Shown in pieces: positions 1 to 14,225 of a stretch of 64,000 bases of DNA. Below the pieces are notes generated by a model, which was not told the DNA's origin, made no database searches, and saw only the letters and a program-made list of their open reading frames with translations. The position numbers and the translations under genes are program-made. This DNA is from Tetmemena sp. SeJ-2015. Taxonomy: Eukaryota; Ciliophora; Spirotrichea; Sporadotrichida; Oxytrichidae. The first letter of the stretch is position 1. The number at the start of each line of letters is the position of its first letter. The stretch spans positions 1 through 64,000 of the forward strand of contig JAJKFJ010022697.1 of NCBI GenBank assembly GCA_027382625.1, in the 5' to 3' direction.

Positions 1-690
1 TATCTAATCAAAAATTTTTAAATTTAAAGTGTTTTATCTATCTAGCAAGCTTCAGATTAAATTTAAATGCTATTCTTAACTCCCTCAAAGTTGTCATTCC
101 GATGTAATATTTTATATAATGAAAATTTAAAAATCTTAAGTTAAAATTTAAAATTTTTTTTAACTTAAAAATTTTAGATTTAAAAAATGCTGAATATTAT
201 ATTTACACTCAATAATTATATATTTTGGGAATTGTAAAAAGGGAAATTTTATACTATGATAATTAAATCCTCAAATTTTTGAAATTAATATATAATATTT
301 GCATTTATTATAAAAAAAAAGGAAATTTTTACTCATTTATAAAGAAAACCAATCCATTTTCATGGAAAATAAATTTGAAGTCTGTATCTTATACCCAAAA
401 ATTTTTAACTTGTTGAGGTTATACTTCTAAAATTAAAAAATTTTAATTTTTCAATGCCTTTTAAAAAATTAATTTAATTCCTCATTTATAAAAATTTAAA
501 ATATAATTTTAAAGATTTTGATTTTCCCCACAATTCAAATAAAGGAATTACAAAAACCTTAAGTGACGGAAACAGACAAACAAGTCAAGAAGGGAAAGGT
601 TAGATTCAATCAGTTGACTTTTTCTGAGATTCCGGGATCAAACAGCGTATCGTTTCTAATATTTTCTCCTTAAACCAAACTGAACTTCTG
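1..690. other. AT-rich non-coding stretch
   Basis: Very AT-rich sequence full of A and T runs. I see no sustained reading frame under either code up to about position 600. From about 600 a frame leads into the surface-protein gene, but its composition is too weak to place a start. No promoter or RNA gene was recognised. Confidence 0.5.
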
Positions 691-3155
691 AAATAATTTT
701 GACGATTTAGATTAAAGTAAATTAATAATCAAACCCAAATATTTTTTAAAGCTTGACTTCAGGACTTGCTAGAGGGAGAAGTATTGCTGCCCAAGAGTGC
801 CGCCATGTGAAGAAGGATATTTTTCCTTAACAAAAAGTTAATATAATAAGTTCTTATGAATGTTTGGAATGCGTAGATAATGCTTAGTGCCCAGGGAATC
901 ATGAGATAGTACCAGAGAAAGGTTACTGGAGATCTTCTTTTTACTCCTCGTAGATTATTCAGTGCAACGATTAATCTGCGTGTATTGGAAAAAGTATTTC
1001 AATTTTAACTAAGGATCCTAATGAATATAACAAGAATTTATTAAAACTATTTTAATCTAATTTTCTAAAGCTAATCTTTTCATTGTTTTGAAACTTAGAA
1101 TTTTTGCTATTTTATGGCTATTAAAAGAAAATTAAATCCTCAAATTATCCAACGTTTCTATTTTTTATAAAGTTAAGATTTAAATTTTGTGAGACTAGAA
1201 AATTTTATAGAGCATCTATATTTTTTAAAAAAGAGAGATGTCTTTTTTAAATTTAAAAAAAGGGGTAATTCAATTTAGGGTTTTTTTTTTTTCAGAATTA
1301 AAATTTTTTAAAATTTAAATAAATAATTATAAAAATGTTTTAGTGATAACTATTTTTCTCATTTTTTCAACAAGAAAAATAAAGTATTTTTTAATATAAA
1401 ATTAATGGTTTCATATAATCTTGTTAATAATGCAAAATTTGTTTTAAAACAGGATATGGAGGGAACTTATGCGACATCTGTTAGATAGTGAATGGAAAAT
1501 AACTTATCAAGCTAGCTAATTCAGAGTGTGGTGAGTGTTCTAATAAAGCACTCTCTGTTCTTGCTCTAATAGGATTCTATTTTCTCTATTTAGTTGTTTT
1601 AGGAGTGCTTATATATTTCAATCTAAGATCTACCAAAGAAAATGAGATCATTAAAATATGCTGAATCCTAATTTTAAATCAATGTCCTATTGAGATTAGG
1701 CACCAACTATTTTCAGATTATAACATCAGCTGCTGCTTTCAACTTATCTTTGCCTTCTTATTTGGAAAACTTCACAAATATTCTTAACCAAATTGGAAGT
1801 ATCTTTGATAGCATTGTCAGTATTTAGTGCTTTTTTGACTTTTCTGATTATTCTAAATCAGACAAGTTAATTAATTTCTGAGAATAAAATGTTCTAAATC
1901 TTAACTTACAGAATATCTTTTATTAAAAAATTCCCCAGTATTAATTGTTTGCTTTATTTTAATGGCTTGAGGGTAAATATTTTCAGTAAATTAATGTAAA
2001 TTGTAATTTAATAATAACAAGGTTTTTCAATAATTTATGCAAAGGCTATTAAATTATTTTTATTGTGATATCAATAGTTCCTTTTTTGTGTATCGGAAAT
2101 CTGCTTTTCTTCCATTATTTGATAATAAAGTATAGAGCATATAAAAAGGTCGAAAATCATAGTAATAACAAGTAATAAGGCAAACAACCTATTCTCACAA
2201 GACAGAGAATAGTATTAACAATCATTGTAGTTTTGTTCTACAAGCGAAAAAATGATTAACAAATAAATTATGTTTAAACTCGTAAAAATTTTAAATTATT
2301 TTTTTATTCTCATTCCTTGTAATTAAGGAAAATTTTATTTTGATCCCTGAATTTAACTTTTAAATTGATTTTATAAAAATTGATTTTTTTAGTTTAAAAC
2401 AAATGCTTTATAAATTTTTTGTTCACCCTGCATCCGACGATTACGAAATATATATTTCAACTTTACAATTGCTAAGAACTAGATTCAACTGAGTACTGGC
2501 TAAGATACGATTTAAGCATTTAGTGTTGGTCACCAGATCACATCAAATGGAGTTTGCTAATAGGAATTCCCTTGATATTTCTCCTTGTGATAGGAGCCCC
2601 ATTAGCAGTTTTTAGACAACTATTTAAAGAAAGGGCTAATTTGCAAGATGTTTCTGTTCTCTAAATGTATAAAATGGTTTATTCAGGCCTTCATAAGAAA
2701 ACATTTTATTGGGAATTCCTAATAACCGGATTTAAAATTCTGCTAGTGTCAATAAATGTTTTCCTCAGCACTTATTTTACTGTATTATTTAAACCTACAG
2801 GCCAATTTTCTAGTTGTATGCTGGACTGACCATAACAGTGATCTTTTTATAGATGACTATAATCCTGAAGCCTTATAAAAATCCTACGATTAACATTTTG
2901 GAGTAAAGAATGTTTCTTGCGATAGTTTCTCTTTTATTTGGGTCTCTATTCTTCCTGAGCACTGAAATAACTGATTAAATAAAAACTGGAGTACTGATTA
3001 TGATAATATTTTTCAACGCTAAGTTCTTGCTGTTGCTTATAGTCTGTATTCTAGGATAATCTAATAACATAGTACTGCGACTCATTAACACAACATTGAG
3101 AGAATTTTAATGCCATTCACAACAAGTAACAAATTTAAAGCTTATTTATTTCTGA
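691..3155 (+). CDS. Cysteine-rich multi-span membrane protein, ciliate surface type (5' end uncertain)
   Basis: Spliced fragments in one order resemble the C-terminal part of the large cysteine-rich surface proteins common in ciliates. Near 850-990 a Cys-rich segment contains CPGNHEIVPEKGYWR and further CxxC-type spacing. At about 1,450-1,560 GYGGNLCDIC is followed by ECGECSNKALSVL and a membrane span. At about 1,710-1,860 comes YFQIITSAAAFNLSLPS. At about 2,420-3,150 there are several hydrophobic segments, including TFYWEFLITGFKILLVSIN and LKPYKNPTINILEQRMFLAI. TAA and TAG are read as Gln within these blocks. AT-rich gaps separate them, for example about 1,000-1,450, and a GT...AG intron of 32 nt fits at about 2,787-2,818. 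The role would be at the plasma membrane, but ligand and function are unknown. Whether all gaps are introns, eliminated sequence or decay is not resolved, so it may be a pseudogene. Confidence 0.6.
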
Positions 3156-3590
3156 TTAGTTTTTTTTTAAATTTAACTGATTTTTTTTGTTTAACGGAAG
3201 GAAGTAAAAGTTTTCAACAATGCAATCTACGATTAGAGATCTTTAATATTCTTATGATAATAAAATGAAATTAATAATTTTCAATCCACAGGTAAGACTC
3301 AGATAATTTGTCTGTTTTTAAAATTAAATAGCCTGTTAAATTAACTCATATTTCAAATTAAAATAAAAATTGTATATTTGGCTATCTTATTTGTCTGCAG
3401 AATAATTTTTTACCCACAACTTTATTAAATTTTAGTTGCACCACTCTCCTAAAATATTCCTTAAAGTAAACTGCAATAATTAATGATATAGTGAAATAAA
3501 AAAATCAACTAAATAGAAGATCCTTAGCTGATTAATTCATTAAGTTAAATGAATTAAGTCTTCTTTAAATTACTTGTTTAATAATCGTCT

Positions 3591-3959
3591 CTGAAAACAG
3601 ACTAATTCAACTCCTCCTAGAATTCCTTAATTTTGGGCAAGTTAGCTTTTGACTAAAACAATACCAGCCAAGTTAAGAATAAGAAGAGCAGCTTTTATCA
3701 GAAAAAGTAAAAGGGCTAGTCAAACGTTCCTAATAGTTAAAAAATCAAAAATGAATTTGAAGTTTAACCATTTGACGAGGAAGAAAGTTACCAAACAGGT
3801 GAAGATTAGACTTTATAAAATCAACCTAAATAAAAGTAAAAGCAAAAACACTCTCTCAACAAAGATAAAAAGTTTAAGAATAATTTCAGTTTGATAAATT
3901 ATTAGATAAAATTTTGGGTCTTCAAAATCAAAATTCAACATATATTTTTAATTCTATGA
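3591..3959 (+). CDS. Probable polar cytoplasmic tail of the upstream surface protein
   Basis: With TAA/TAG read as Gln this frame gives about 122 codons of polar, Asn/Gln/Lys/Glu-rich sequence (for example EVQPFDEEESYQTGEDQTL), ending at TGA 3,957-3,959. Such tails are usual after the last membrane span of ciliate cysteine-rich surface proteins, and the block lies about 430 bp after the last span at 3,100. The frame has no ATG of its own near its start, which supports its being a last exon. The link to the upstream gene is inference. The intervening 3,156-3,590 is AT-rich and I could not place splice sites with confidence. Confidence 0.4.
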
Positions 3960-5519
3960 AATTTTTTAATAAATTGGGCCAACTTTTTTAAATTTATTTA
4001 GTAATTGCGCAATATATATTATATCTTAAATGGACAAAAAGTTAGTTTAGCATTTGTCGATATTACATGCTAGCTAAATTAATAAATTAATTAATTTATA
4101 ACTGAATGGATTTTATAAATTAATTGTTAAAGAGAAATTTTTCATCAATATATTAAGTAAGCTTATTCTTAAAGAATATAATCTACCTTATTGAACTCTA
4201 AACAACAACAAAAAAAATATTAAAAAAATACTTTATAAATATATGGGAAAATTAAATATCAATTTATAAGTTCTAAGGAAAATATTTTGATAAAAATATA
4301 ATTATATTCAAGCAAGAAAGGAGATCTACTTAAACAAAAGAAAAATGTTAAAATCAAAAGTTAATTCCTAGAATTCTCCTCAAGCTATGAATGAATTAAT
4401 AAATAAAGGAAAAATTAATAGCCATAAATCTTAGCATAATTTTATCGCATATCTTGCTAGTTAAATATACAAATACACTCTACACGTTTCATAGTTTATA
4501 AAATATATATAATGGCTTTGAATTGAACTTGTAGTAAACTTTAATTTGAATTTTAAGATTTGCTTCTCACTCTTACTTCTGCTAATATTTATTTTCTTTT
4601 TATATATCTCTATTTTATTTCTCTTTTACTGCTACAGATAAATCATTAATTTAAGAATATCTACAATAAAACATTTTATTTAGTTAAGAATTTTGAATTT
4701 AGGAATAAAAATTCTCTATGAAAGTTCATAATTTATGAAAATTAGCATCCCCTGTTTGAGTTTATTAAAATTAACAAAAAAAATAGATCTAGAAATCTCT
4801 TAATTTTGTTTTTAAATCTAATTTAACTCATAATATAAACAAATTGATTCTCCGTTATTTGAGAGTAACTCTAAATTAAAAGAGAATTATCAATAGTCAG
4901 GACAAACTTTAGATTAAAATATATTGGCTGTTTCAATAGACACAAATATATTTTAATTATAAACTTGTAAACTGAGCCCAAGTCAAGGACATACACCAAA
5001 CCAGACAAGAGTCCTAATCTATAATTCTAAATTGTCAATTCAAAACCTTATCCTCCAGTAAGTTAATTTCATTCTCCATTCTAAGTCATTCACAAGTCAT
5101 AATTTAATGGAAAATAAATACATGGTGAAGAAATGGGAGAATCAAGTGAAGAGGAGGAAGAGAAATAATGAAAAGTATTAAAACTTAATTTAAATCATTC
5201 TATTAAAGTAAAATTGCAGATTCATCATTCTCTCTATTTTTAAATATATAGTTTCTATATTTAAATCGATATATTTTAATAATCTTACTATCAATTATGA
5301 ATTAATCACTTATTTTAATAAAAAAATATTCGTTTCACTCTTCAGATATAAATAGTGGTGCTCATATTTCTGATTTTCACACTTTTACATATTTTTTTTA
5401 AAGATATAAGATTATTACACAATCGAATACAGATATAAGCCAAATGGCTACAAATATAGGAATATAATATAAAAGGAGTTAATTTAAGTTAGTTTATACA
5501 AAATAAGAATACCGAATAG
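3960..5519. other. AT-rich intergenic stretch
   Basis: About 1.5 kb of AT-rich sequence with no reading frame of credible composition on either strand. A short purine-rich patch lies at about 5,125-5,170. No RNA gene or repeat family was recognised. Confidence 0.5.
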
Positions 5520-7226
5520 ATGAAAAGGAGTCTTCACATATATCCTACAATTACAGTGATGTCTTATATGGGCATTCAAGAATCTATTAGAACTTCTATA
5601 TTGTGTAGAGAACAATCAGTGTTCACAGCCAATAAGCTTGCCAATATCTTCAGAGGAGTCAGCTATCTATATAATGTCACAGAGGCAAACTTAATTTTAT
5701 TCTAGAGATGCTCTGAGCGATTTCTTAAATTCATTGGCAAAATTACTTTTAGGTTAGGCAAGGAATCATCAGTTGAGTTACTTTGGAATACTCTGAATGA
5801 AATTTATAAGTTCTTCAAAGGAAAGGATTTGCCTATTTTAAAAGAAAAGGACTTGCCTTAATTTAACGATAATCTTGTTGACAATATTCAGGAATACAGT
5901 GAAGTTGATAAGTTAGAGCTGTGTTTTAAATTTTCTGGCAAGGAATCGGTTTAGAGACTGGATCTGACATCAGAACTGAAAAAGCAAATTAATTAATATA
6001 ATAAATTAAATCAAATCAACAATATATTGCTGTAAATTATAATTGTTAGCTTGTAAAATTAGTCTGTTAAAATAACATTTTACTATTCATCTGTTCTTAA
6101 TTGAATAATTATTTGAATTATGATAATTTATCTTTGAGAGAAATATATATTATTTGTATCATTATTTATAATCGAAATTGGTGGTCTTAATGCAAACTGA
6201 TTCTCTATACTAATAAAAAATTAGCTACATATTGATGATATAAAGAGTTCCTGAAAGCAATATATGCAATAGTTTTTAAAGAATTAAAACAATCTTTAAA
6301 TGAATGAAATATTATGATTAAAAACGTTTAACTAAAAAACATAAATTTAATCAATTATATTTCATATCATTTTCGAAAATTTTTACCAATAATAGTAGAC
6401 CATAATTTTGAATTTCTATGAGCTATTTAATGAGAGGACTACAAAGTCACCCTTCCACTGCACTAAAATAATATTCTACAAAGTTTATGGAAAATACCAA
6501 AAATTAGAATACAAACATGGAAGACATGTTACTGACTATCCTCTTGTTCTTAAGTCTAAGTAGCTCATGGAATTCATGAATGTTAAAAGCTTGCAATTCA
6601 ATCATTCAAAGATCTCAATTACTAAACTAGGATAGACTATCTAGAAATGCGAAAGTTTATCCTTAAAAAATAGGTCTGAGCTGGAATTGAACTTGAAACA
6701 TGAAATTTTGAAAACTATAAAGAAACTAAAAGTAATAAACTCTTCTCTTTCACATGTATTTGATAAATTTCCTCAGCTTGAAAGCTTTGAGTTTATAGAG
6801 AGAGATGGAGGATCTAATTGTGTTTTAAGATTGGGAGGATAAAATCCTGATGACCTTAAAAATCTGAAGACAGTGCGTATTGATAAAAGGAATACAAAGC
6901 AATCAATAGACTTAGTAATGCAGAATATAAGAATGTTCGCAAACATACCCACAGTTTATTTGAGAGTAAAAGGCTTTTAAATCAGTATGATTGAAACAAA
7001 AAGGCAATTTTAAGAGCAAGTAGAAGCTGGCATTCTCGACTTAACTTTTCAAAAAGTTTAAACTAATAATAAGTCAAGAGATTTTGAGGATGAACTTATC
7101 ATTACTTACGAGCATGATACAGCTTAAAAGCCACTCTCTGAGGAAAATAAAATCAAGGTTTCGGTTGTAAAGTTTAAGAACTTGGAAGTAATTAAGTAGA
7201 AAAGTGGAAAAAAAGAAAAAGAGTGA
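5520..7226 (+). CDS. LRR-like family protein, copy A (two coding halves)
   Basis: The N-terminal half starts at ATG 5,520 (MKRSLHIYPTITVMSYMG) and stays open in the Gln code to TGA 6,102-6,104. A second coding block, about 6,370-7,226, carries leucine-spaced repeats (KTIKKLKVINSSLSHVFDKF, then PQLESFEFIERD) and ends LITYEHD...LSEENKIKVSVVKF before TGA 7,224-7,226. Three related loci at 8.8, 10.9 and 16.6 kb keep the same order of halves or parts of it. I therefore treat the halves as one gene split by about 270 bp of AT-rich DNA (about 6,105-6,370), whose borders I cannot place. No signal peptide or catalytic motif is visible. The C-terminal half resembles irregular LRRs of F-box or LRR-only proteins, but no F-box is evident. 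Function unknown. This is the best-preserved member in the window. Confidence 0.6.
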
Positions 7227-8393
<1,167 letters not shown>

Positions 8394-8848
8394 GCCAAAA
8401 TCTTTAAATTTATTGGATTATTTTTGTTGATTAAATTTTTTGTACGTTGATGACATTTTGACCTCAAAAAGAGTGGAAATGACATAGAGAAATATATACT
8501 ATCATTATTTCAAGGGAGTCCCATTGGATAAAAATAATTCTCTCTATTATTTTAAGGTGTATCAGTCTTTAAATAGGTCAAAATCCGCAGTCATCTTCTC
8601 TTTCCTTTTTTGCTTTTAAATTTCTTATGATTTTTTATTGAGATTATGAGTATTTTTATTTATAAATAACTATTTGAAATTATGCTCATTTAGGATTAGT
8701 GACCAATAAGAACTATCCTTTTATTTGCAATAAAGTTATCTTTCATTAAATACATTAATAATCTTAAACTTAAGAATTCTTTAAGTTTTATAATGTAGAA
8801 ACTTTACAAATAGACTAATCTTACATTAAACTTAAATAAGGAATTATT

Positions 8849-9421
8849 CTCTCTAAGCTCTAAACATTAGAGCTTTAAAATAATTCTTCGTTTCAATCTG
8901 ACTTTGATATATTTTCAGCTGTTAAGACTTTGAAAATTAGAAGTTGTCACTTTGAAATGGATTTTAATAAATTTCCAATGCTTGAAAGCTTTGAGTTTAT
9001 AGAGATAGATTAAGGAAATAGCTACCTTTTGAAACTGGAAGATTAGAATTTTGATAATCTTAAAAATTTGAAAACAGTTAGCATAGATAAAAGGAACACA
9101 CAGTAATCTATCCGCGAATTGATGCATATTATCAGTATTTTTGCTAACATCCCCTCAGTTTATTTTAGAGTAAAAGGCGAAAGAGTCAACTTAATTAAGC
9201 TGAAAAGGAAATTTTAAGAGTTAATAGATGCTGGCGCTCTCAACTTAACTTACCAAAAAGTTCAACATAATCCAATAACAAAAGATTATAATGACGAATT
9301 CATGATTACTTACGAGCGTGACACTGTTTCCTAACCACTCTCTCACCAAAATAAAATCAAGCTTTCAGTTGTCTAATTTAAGGACTTGGGGGCAACAAGG
9401 AAGAATATAAAAAAAGAGTGA
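8849..9421 (+). pseudogene. LRR-like family protein, copy B (C-terminal half only)
   Basis: An open frame with TAA/TAG as Gln matches the C-terminal half of copy A block by block: KTLKIRSCHFEMDFNKFPM, then LESFEFIEIDQ, NLKTVSIDKRNTQQSIRELM, and the terminal MITYERDTVSQPLS then QNKIKLSVVQF, ending at TGA 9,419-9,421. No MKR-type N-terminal half lies upstream. Instead there is AT-rich DNA and the poly(T) tract. This is therefore a 5'-truncated paralogue, probably a pseudogene, although a cryptic upstream exon cannot be excluded. The similarity to copy A is seen directly; the loss of function is inferred. Confidence 0.6.
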
Positions 9422-9819
9422 AAGTTTTTTATTTTACAAAGAATCAGTTTAATTGCTTTTCATAAAATTTTGCCAAAATATAATAATTTTGAACAAAATT
9501 TTTTAAATGAAAAAATATAGAATAATTCCAATTCCTTTCAGTCAAATCATAATATAAAATGAGCTTTATTTAGAATCTTTATCATCCAAAGAAGCTGTTA
9601 GTCAATTTATATGGAGAGTATATTTAACTATTGTAAATAATTAAAAAAAAGAACTGCTACTTTAAAATAACTGACTATCGTTTATAACATAATATAAAAA
9701 TATAGTTTGAGGTATAATAAAGGAAAATAAATCTTAATAAATAAAAATTAAGATAGAGATCTTAATGATATATTCTAAATTAGAGATTGCTTAAAATATT
9801 ATGATTTTAAATTTGATGA

Positions 9820-10130
9820 GGGAGCCACCTTCTTGATTATAAGTTTTAAGATAATGAAGAATGCAGTTTAACTCTTGGTTTCAGTTTATGAATTTATTCT
9901 TTGCGTAGTTGAGGGTGAACTCCTTCAAGATGATGTATTAGATGTGGGTTCGGGTCCTCTTGTTGAAGTTCTCGCCAAGTTATGGTTCAAAAAGTACGAA
10001 AATTCTAAAAATAATTTTTAAAGGATGAGTCTACCTTATCCTAGAAATTTGCCTCCTCAATTACCATTTTAAAGTTTTTTAATTTGAGATTGTTTGAGTT
10101 TTCGAAGTCGTTGAGGGAGACGTATAAATA
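9820..10130. other. Open segment of ambiguous strand
   Basis: This patch is more complex than its surroundings and is open on both strands in the Gln code. The minus-strand reading gives about 100 residues including RELQQEDPNPHLIHHLEGVH, with one TGA that would be Trp. The plus-strand reading includes ELLQDDVLDVGSGPLVEVLA. I recognise neither. It may be a fragment of a decayed gene. Confidence 0.25.
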
Positions 10131-10924
10131 AAGAAATAATTAATATAAATAATGATAAATTTGAATCGCTGAACAAAGCATTTTAACACAATTTATTTCC
10201 TAGAAAAGTTGGTCAACTATCATCACATTTATAAAATAGTATTCTTAAAAATTCGAAATAGAAAAAATACCATAAAGATAGAATAAAATAAATTATAAAA
10301 TGAGATAGAGAGATTCTGGCTTGAATCTATTAGTCAAAAAGAGATTGAAGTCTTAATTGTTTCCAATTTTCGTTATTAAATATATATAAAGCAAATAGAT
10401 AGCAAAGTTATATTGACTGTTTTGTAATAATGTAGTTGAAAGGTTTAAATACGGCCTTTTACGAGGTATCAAAGTCTACTTGATAAGGAGTAGATAAATC
10501 TACCGTAAATTATTAAGTGGCTTAGTTATTTGAGTTAATCCCCTAGAGTCGATCTATATTAGTAGTCTTTCAGTTAAATTTGTATCTCCACTTTAAAAAA
10601 ATATGTGTTTGTTTTATGGCTTTAAAGCCTGGGCAAAGGTTATTGTAGAACTAGCCAATTTGCCTAATCAAGATTAGCAGTTTCCCATTGATCTAATAAG
10701 AGAACTTCAGGAAGGAGGAAACTCACCTATCGCAACTTAGAGAACTTATCAAATCTATAGAGTTTTCTCCCAATTCGTCTGCTAAAAAAGGTTTATAGAA
10801 GATACACAGGAGATGGATCCTTTTGTTTTAAAAAGAAATTAACCAACTTAATCCATAATACCAGACCTTAATTTTTACACAAAGTGTTTATATACCCTTA
10901 ATATGTTAATATTGACTAATTAAA
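10131..10924. other. AT-rich spacer before copy C
   Basis: No frame of credible composition and no recognised motif. It leads directly to the ATG of the third LRR-like copy. Confidence 0.45.
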
Positions 10925-13521
10925 ATGAAAAAAAGTTTTAACATTTACTCATCACTCATGGTGATGTCCTATTTGGGTCTAAAGGAATCAGTCAGGATTA
11001 CTGCTATGTGCAAGGAATAGTAATAGTTCACAAAGGATAAGATTACGATTATTTTCGGTGGATTCAGTTTGACCACTTATATTAGCCCATAAAATTTTGA
11101 TAAATTTTAAAGATTTGGTACCTGTTTCTTAGACATAGTAAGCAACTTTACTCTCAATCTAGGTCAGGATGCTTCTCTTGAATTTATTTGGAAGTTCTTG
11201 GCAGAGATATTTAAACATTTTGCTGGTGTTGATTTGCCTCTCTTGAATGATGAGGAGCTTCCAAATTTAAAGACCTATATTGCTGAAAACATTCAAAATT
11301 AAAATTTGCAAAAGAAACTTGATCTTTGTCTTAAATTCTCTCATAGCAGTGCTATTCAGATATTAGATCTGAAATCCAATGGAATAAGTTATCTTAGTAA
11401 ATAAAATTACAAATTCTTCAAAAACATATATGCTTTAGTATTTAAATTAATTAAAATATAAAAGCTTGGCTTTTAAATTAATTATATACTCAATCTTCTT
11501 TGAACATTAAATATATTCTTTAAGAAACATTTAAATAAAAACTTAGGAGCTGCATTGTATTTAATAATTTAAGTTCTCTTAAATAATTAAGGAATTAATT
11601 GAATGCAACTTATTCTTAGTTTCAATAGATATTTTTATTATTTTATTTCAAATGGATTCATTAATTGCTATCTACCTGGAAGGATGTTTAATAAACACTT
11701 TAATAGTGTGTTATTTTTAACCTTCCAATATATCGCTTAATTATTAACAGCATTTATTATTCTTCACAACCAAATTATATATCCTTACACTTAATAATTC
11801 TGTTAAGTCTTAAAAGTTCAATTTATTGAAAATAATTATTGTAGCCTCGTTTTGAGGACACCACAATCCATGCATCCTACTAATTTACAGTTGTATTTCT
11901 TATTAAATTTATGTAAAATAATTTTTCCAATGAAGATAAATGTAGGTGAATTTCTAAGTCTGCAGAACTTGGTGTTAGGGATTTAAATTATAAAATTTAC
12001 TAATATATCAGAAGATATTATGTTTTTAATAAATGAATACGCATACATATTATAACAATACTTATCAATTTTTGAGACAATTTTTTAAATATAGTGTGAA
12101 TATTTTAGAAAGTTAGGTCTCTTTATCATATCTAAATGACAGAGAGAATCACTCTTTCTCTTTTTATTATAAAATTATTGAGTAGCAGTAAATTAAAGCA
12201 TATAAAAGAGATTAAATTAATAATTGAATTAAACCGATAGTGTTGGTTTCAAAACTAGGGTATAGAAGATAGTGGCAATAGTCATCTAAAGATGCTTTTT
12301 ATTATTTATTTACTATTCCCTAATATATTTAAAGCTTCCGTAATCCAGTAATATTCTTCGCATATTAAAACTATGCTCTTCTAATATATAGAAATGATTC
12401 ATATCCTTTCAACTATAATAAAGTCATCTTTTAGTCAATAAAACCAGAAAGATATTATTGTATGGGAAAGTAGAAGGATTTTTAAATTATAAGTAAAAAA
12501 TTCTTGAAATTTCTAGATGTTGAAACTTTTATAATCGACGAATCTTTCATTAAAATAATGAAAAAAGGAAATGATCTCAAAAATTGCATAAATATAGAGT
12601 CTTTTATAATTATTTATTAAGGCTAATTAAGAGGTCTTATGGGTATATAAACCTATAATGCAAAAATAAGTAGTAGAATCAGGGTTTGGCAACATTATAA
12701 TTTTGTCAACAATTTATTGAACTGGGACTTAGCTCCTGCGCATATTCTTAAATATCTCTTGTCTAGTGGAGGGACTGCTAAAAAATGCTATAACTTCCAT
12801 CTGTACTCTTAATTGTTCCATGGCTTTATGTGATCTCCTTCAGATAACAAAATTATCCAGTTGCTAAACGTAATGAGGGGTCTCATTTAGGAATCTTCTA
12901 TGATCTTCAAACTCCTTTTCAAGCTCACTTTGGTATCACTACACGAGTCATAGATTTTAACTTCCTAATTCAATAAAGTCTTACAATGTTTGCTACTTAT
13001 CTTTGAATTAGGGATTAAATATTTTTTCCTCTGTAAACAACTTGAAAGTAGAAAACTCTTATTTTTTGGATGTCAGTAAAATGTTTCCTGACCTAGAAAA
13101 CTTATAATTTATTTAAAACAGAAACAAAAAATTGACATATTTTGTACATTTTGGAAATGAATTTACTGAAAATGTGATAACCAGATATAATAATCGCATA
13201 TTTAAAAAGCAAGATAAGATGTGTAATGATATCTTCTCATACTCTGGAGTTAAAAATTTGTACTTGAGAGATATAGTTTCTAGACAAAAAGTGAAAGAAA
13301 TTATTGCATTAATAATTTAATTATATTCTCAAGAAAATGTTTAAATAGAAACTTTATAGGCTCACAATGATTAAGAAAATCCATTAAAATCTAATGAGAT
13401 AATTTTAACATATTCATACGATCGTACCTTTCAGCCTATATCGAGAGAAAATAAAGTTAAAGTCTAACTTTTATATGCATGTTCTAAAAAATTAATGGAA
13501 CAAATTATACAAGTTAAATGA
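10925..13521 (+). CDS. LRR-like family protein, copy C (divergent, split)
   Basis: The N-terminal half starts at ATG 10,925 (MKKSFNIYSSLMVMSYLG) and parallels copies A and D (QQFTKDKITIIFGGFS, KFLAEIFKHFAGVDLPLLND), staying open to TGA 11,501-11,503. A long second block, about 12,420-13,080, encodes hydrophobic-patterned sequence. After a frame change near 13,030 it continues as VNNLKVENSYFLDVSKMFPD and ends EIILTYSYDRTFQPISRENK, matching the terminal motif of copies A and B, with TGA 13,519-13,521. The AT-rich gap 11,504-12,420 corresponds to the gap in copy A but is larger. I infer one gene of the family, more diverged than the others. It may be functional or decaying; no further function can be assigned. 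Confidence 0.5.
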
Positions 13522-13603
13522 AACTATTATTTTTCAAATATCATATTTAAACATAAAAATTTAATTGATTCACATTTGGATTAAAATTAAATATCTATTA
13601 TCC

Positions 13604-14038
13604 AATTCTTACTGCTTAATAGAGAACGTCAAGCAAGAAGATAAAAAGGAAATAATCAATGAGCAGATGACCATAATCTGAAGGTTTTATCTCACATGTG
13701 GAGTGTCCTTATCCACGAGGAGTTATTGGCTAATTTTGAGTCTCAAAATGGTAAAAAATTGAAAAATGTTTTGCTTTGTTTTTTCCTATTATATTAAGGA
13801 GTATAGAGTGATAGCTAGAGAGTACGCAGTATAATTCTTATGATTCCTCCGTCCTGATGAAAATGGCATATAAATATTATTCGTGACTCATGGATTCACA
13901 AATCCACTCAGACTTTATTATTTTTATTGTTCGCATGTTTATTTTACCTGCTTTGGATTACTCCTTAATTTTTATTAAATTCATATAATTGTTATAGTGA
14001 TTAAGAATTTAATGTATTCAGAGTATTTTACTAAGTGA
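13604..14038 (+). CDS. Unrecognised open frame, hydrophobic C-terminal part
   Basis: A 144-codon frame in the ciliate code closes at TGA 14,036-14,038 and includes three internal TGAs that would be Trp. The N-terminal part is polar (KQEDKKEIINEQM). The rest is rich in Phe, Tyr, Leu and Trp (YYFYCSHVYFTCFGLLL), suggesting membrane association. There is no ATG at the open start, so it would be an internal or terminal exon, or chance. I do not recognise a family. Confidence 0.25.
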
Positions 14039-14132
14039 GATTGATTATGAATTGCTTTTGATTTAATTTTGGATATTTTTTTTTAAATTAAAATCATAAA
14101 AGCCTCTGTTATAATAGAAAATTAAATTAAAA

Positions 14133-14225
14133 TCGGTGAATGGTTAAAACAATAAAAGGGGAGTTGCAACTTCGTGTTAGTTTAAATCTCAGATTCACTC
14201 TCTAATCTGCAGCTTGCTATGTCGT
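14133..14225 (+). repeat. Dispersed repeat, copy 1
   Basis: This segment aligns over about 90 bp with 20,208-20,300. Shared stretches include GGTTAAAA, the core AACTTCGTGT, a GATTCA block and ATCTGCAGCTTG. The two copies lie 6 kb apart in the same orientation and are diverged. No terminal repeats or coding potential is visible in the shared part, so it looks like a piece of a dispersed non-coding repeat. Confidence 0.6.

Noticed and set aside
3649..3894. Basic 81-residue frame at 3,649
   Set aside because: Another frame through the same DNA (3,591-3,959, ciliate code) has far more protein-like composition, so the basic frame is its shadow.
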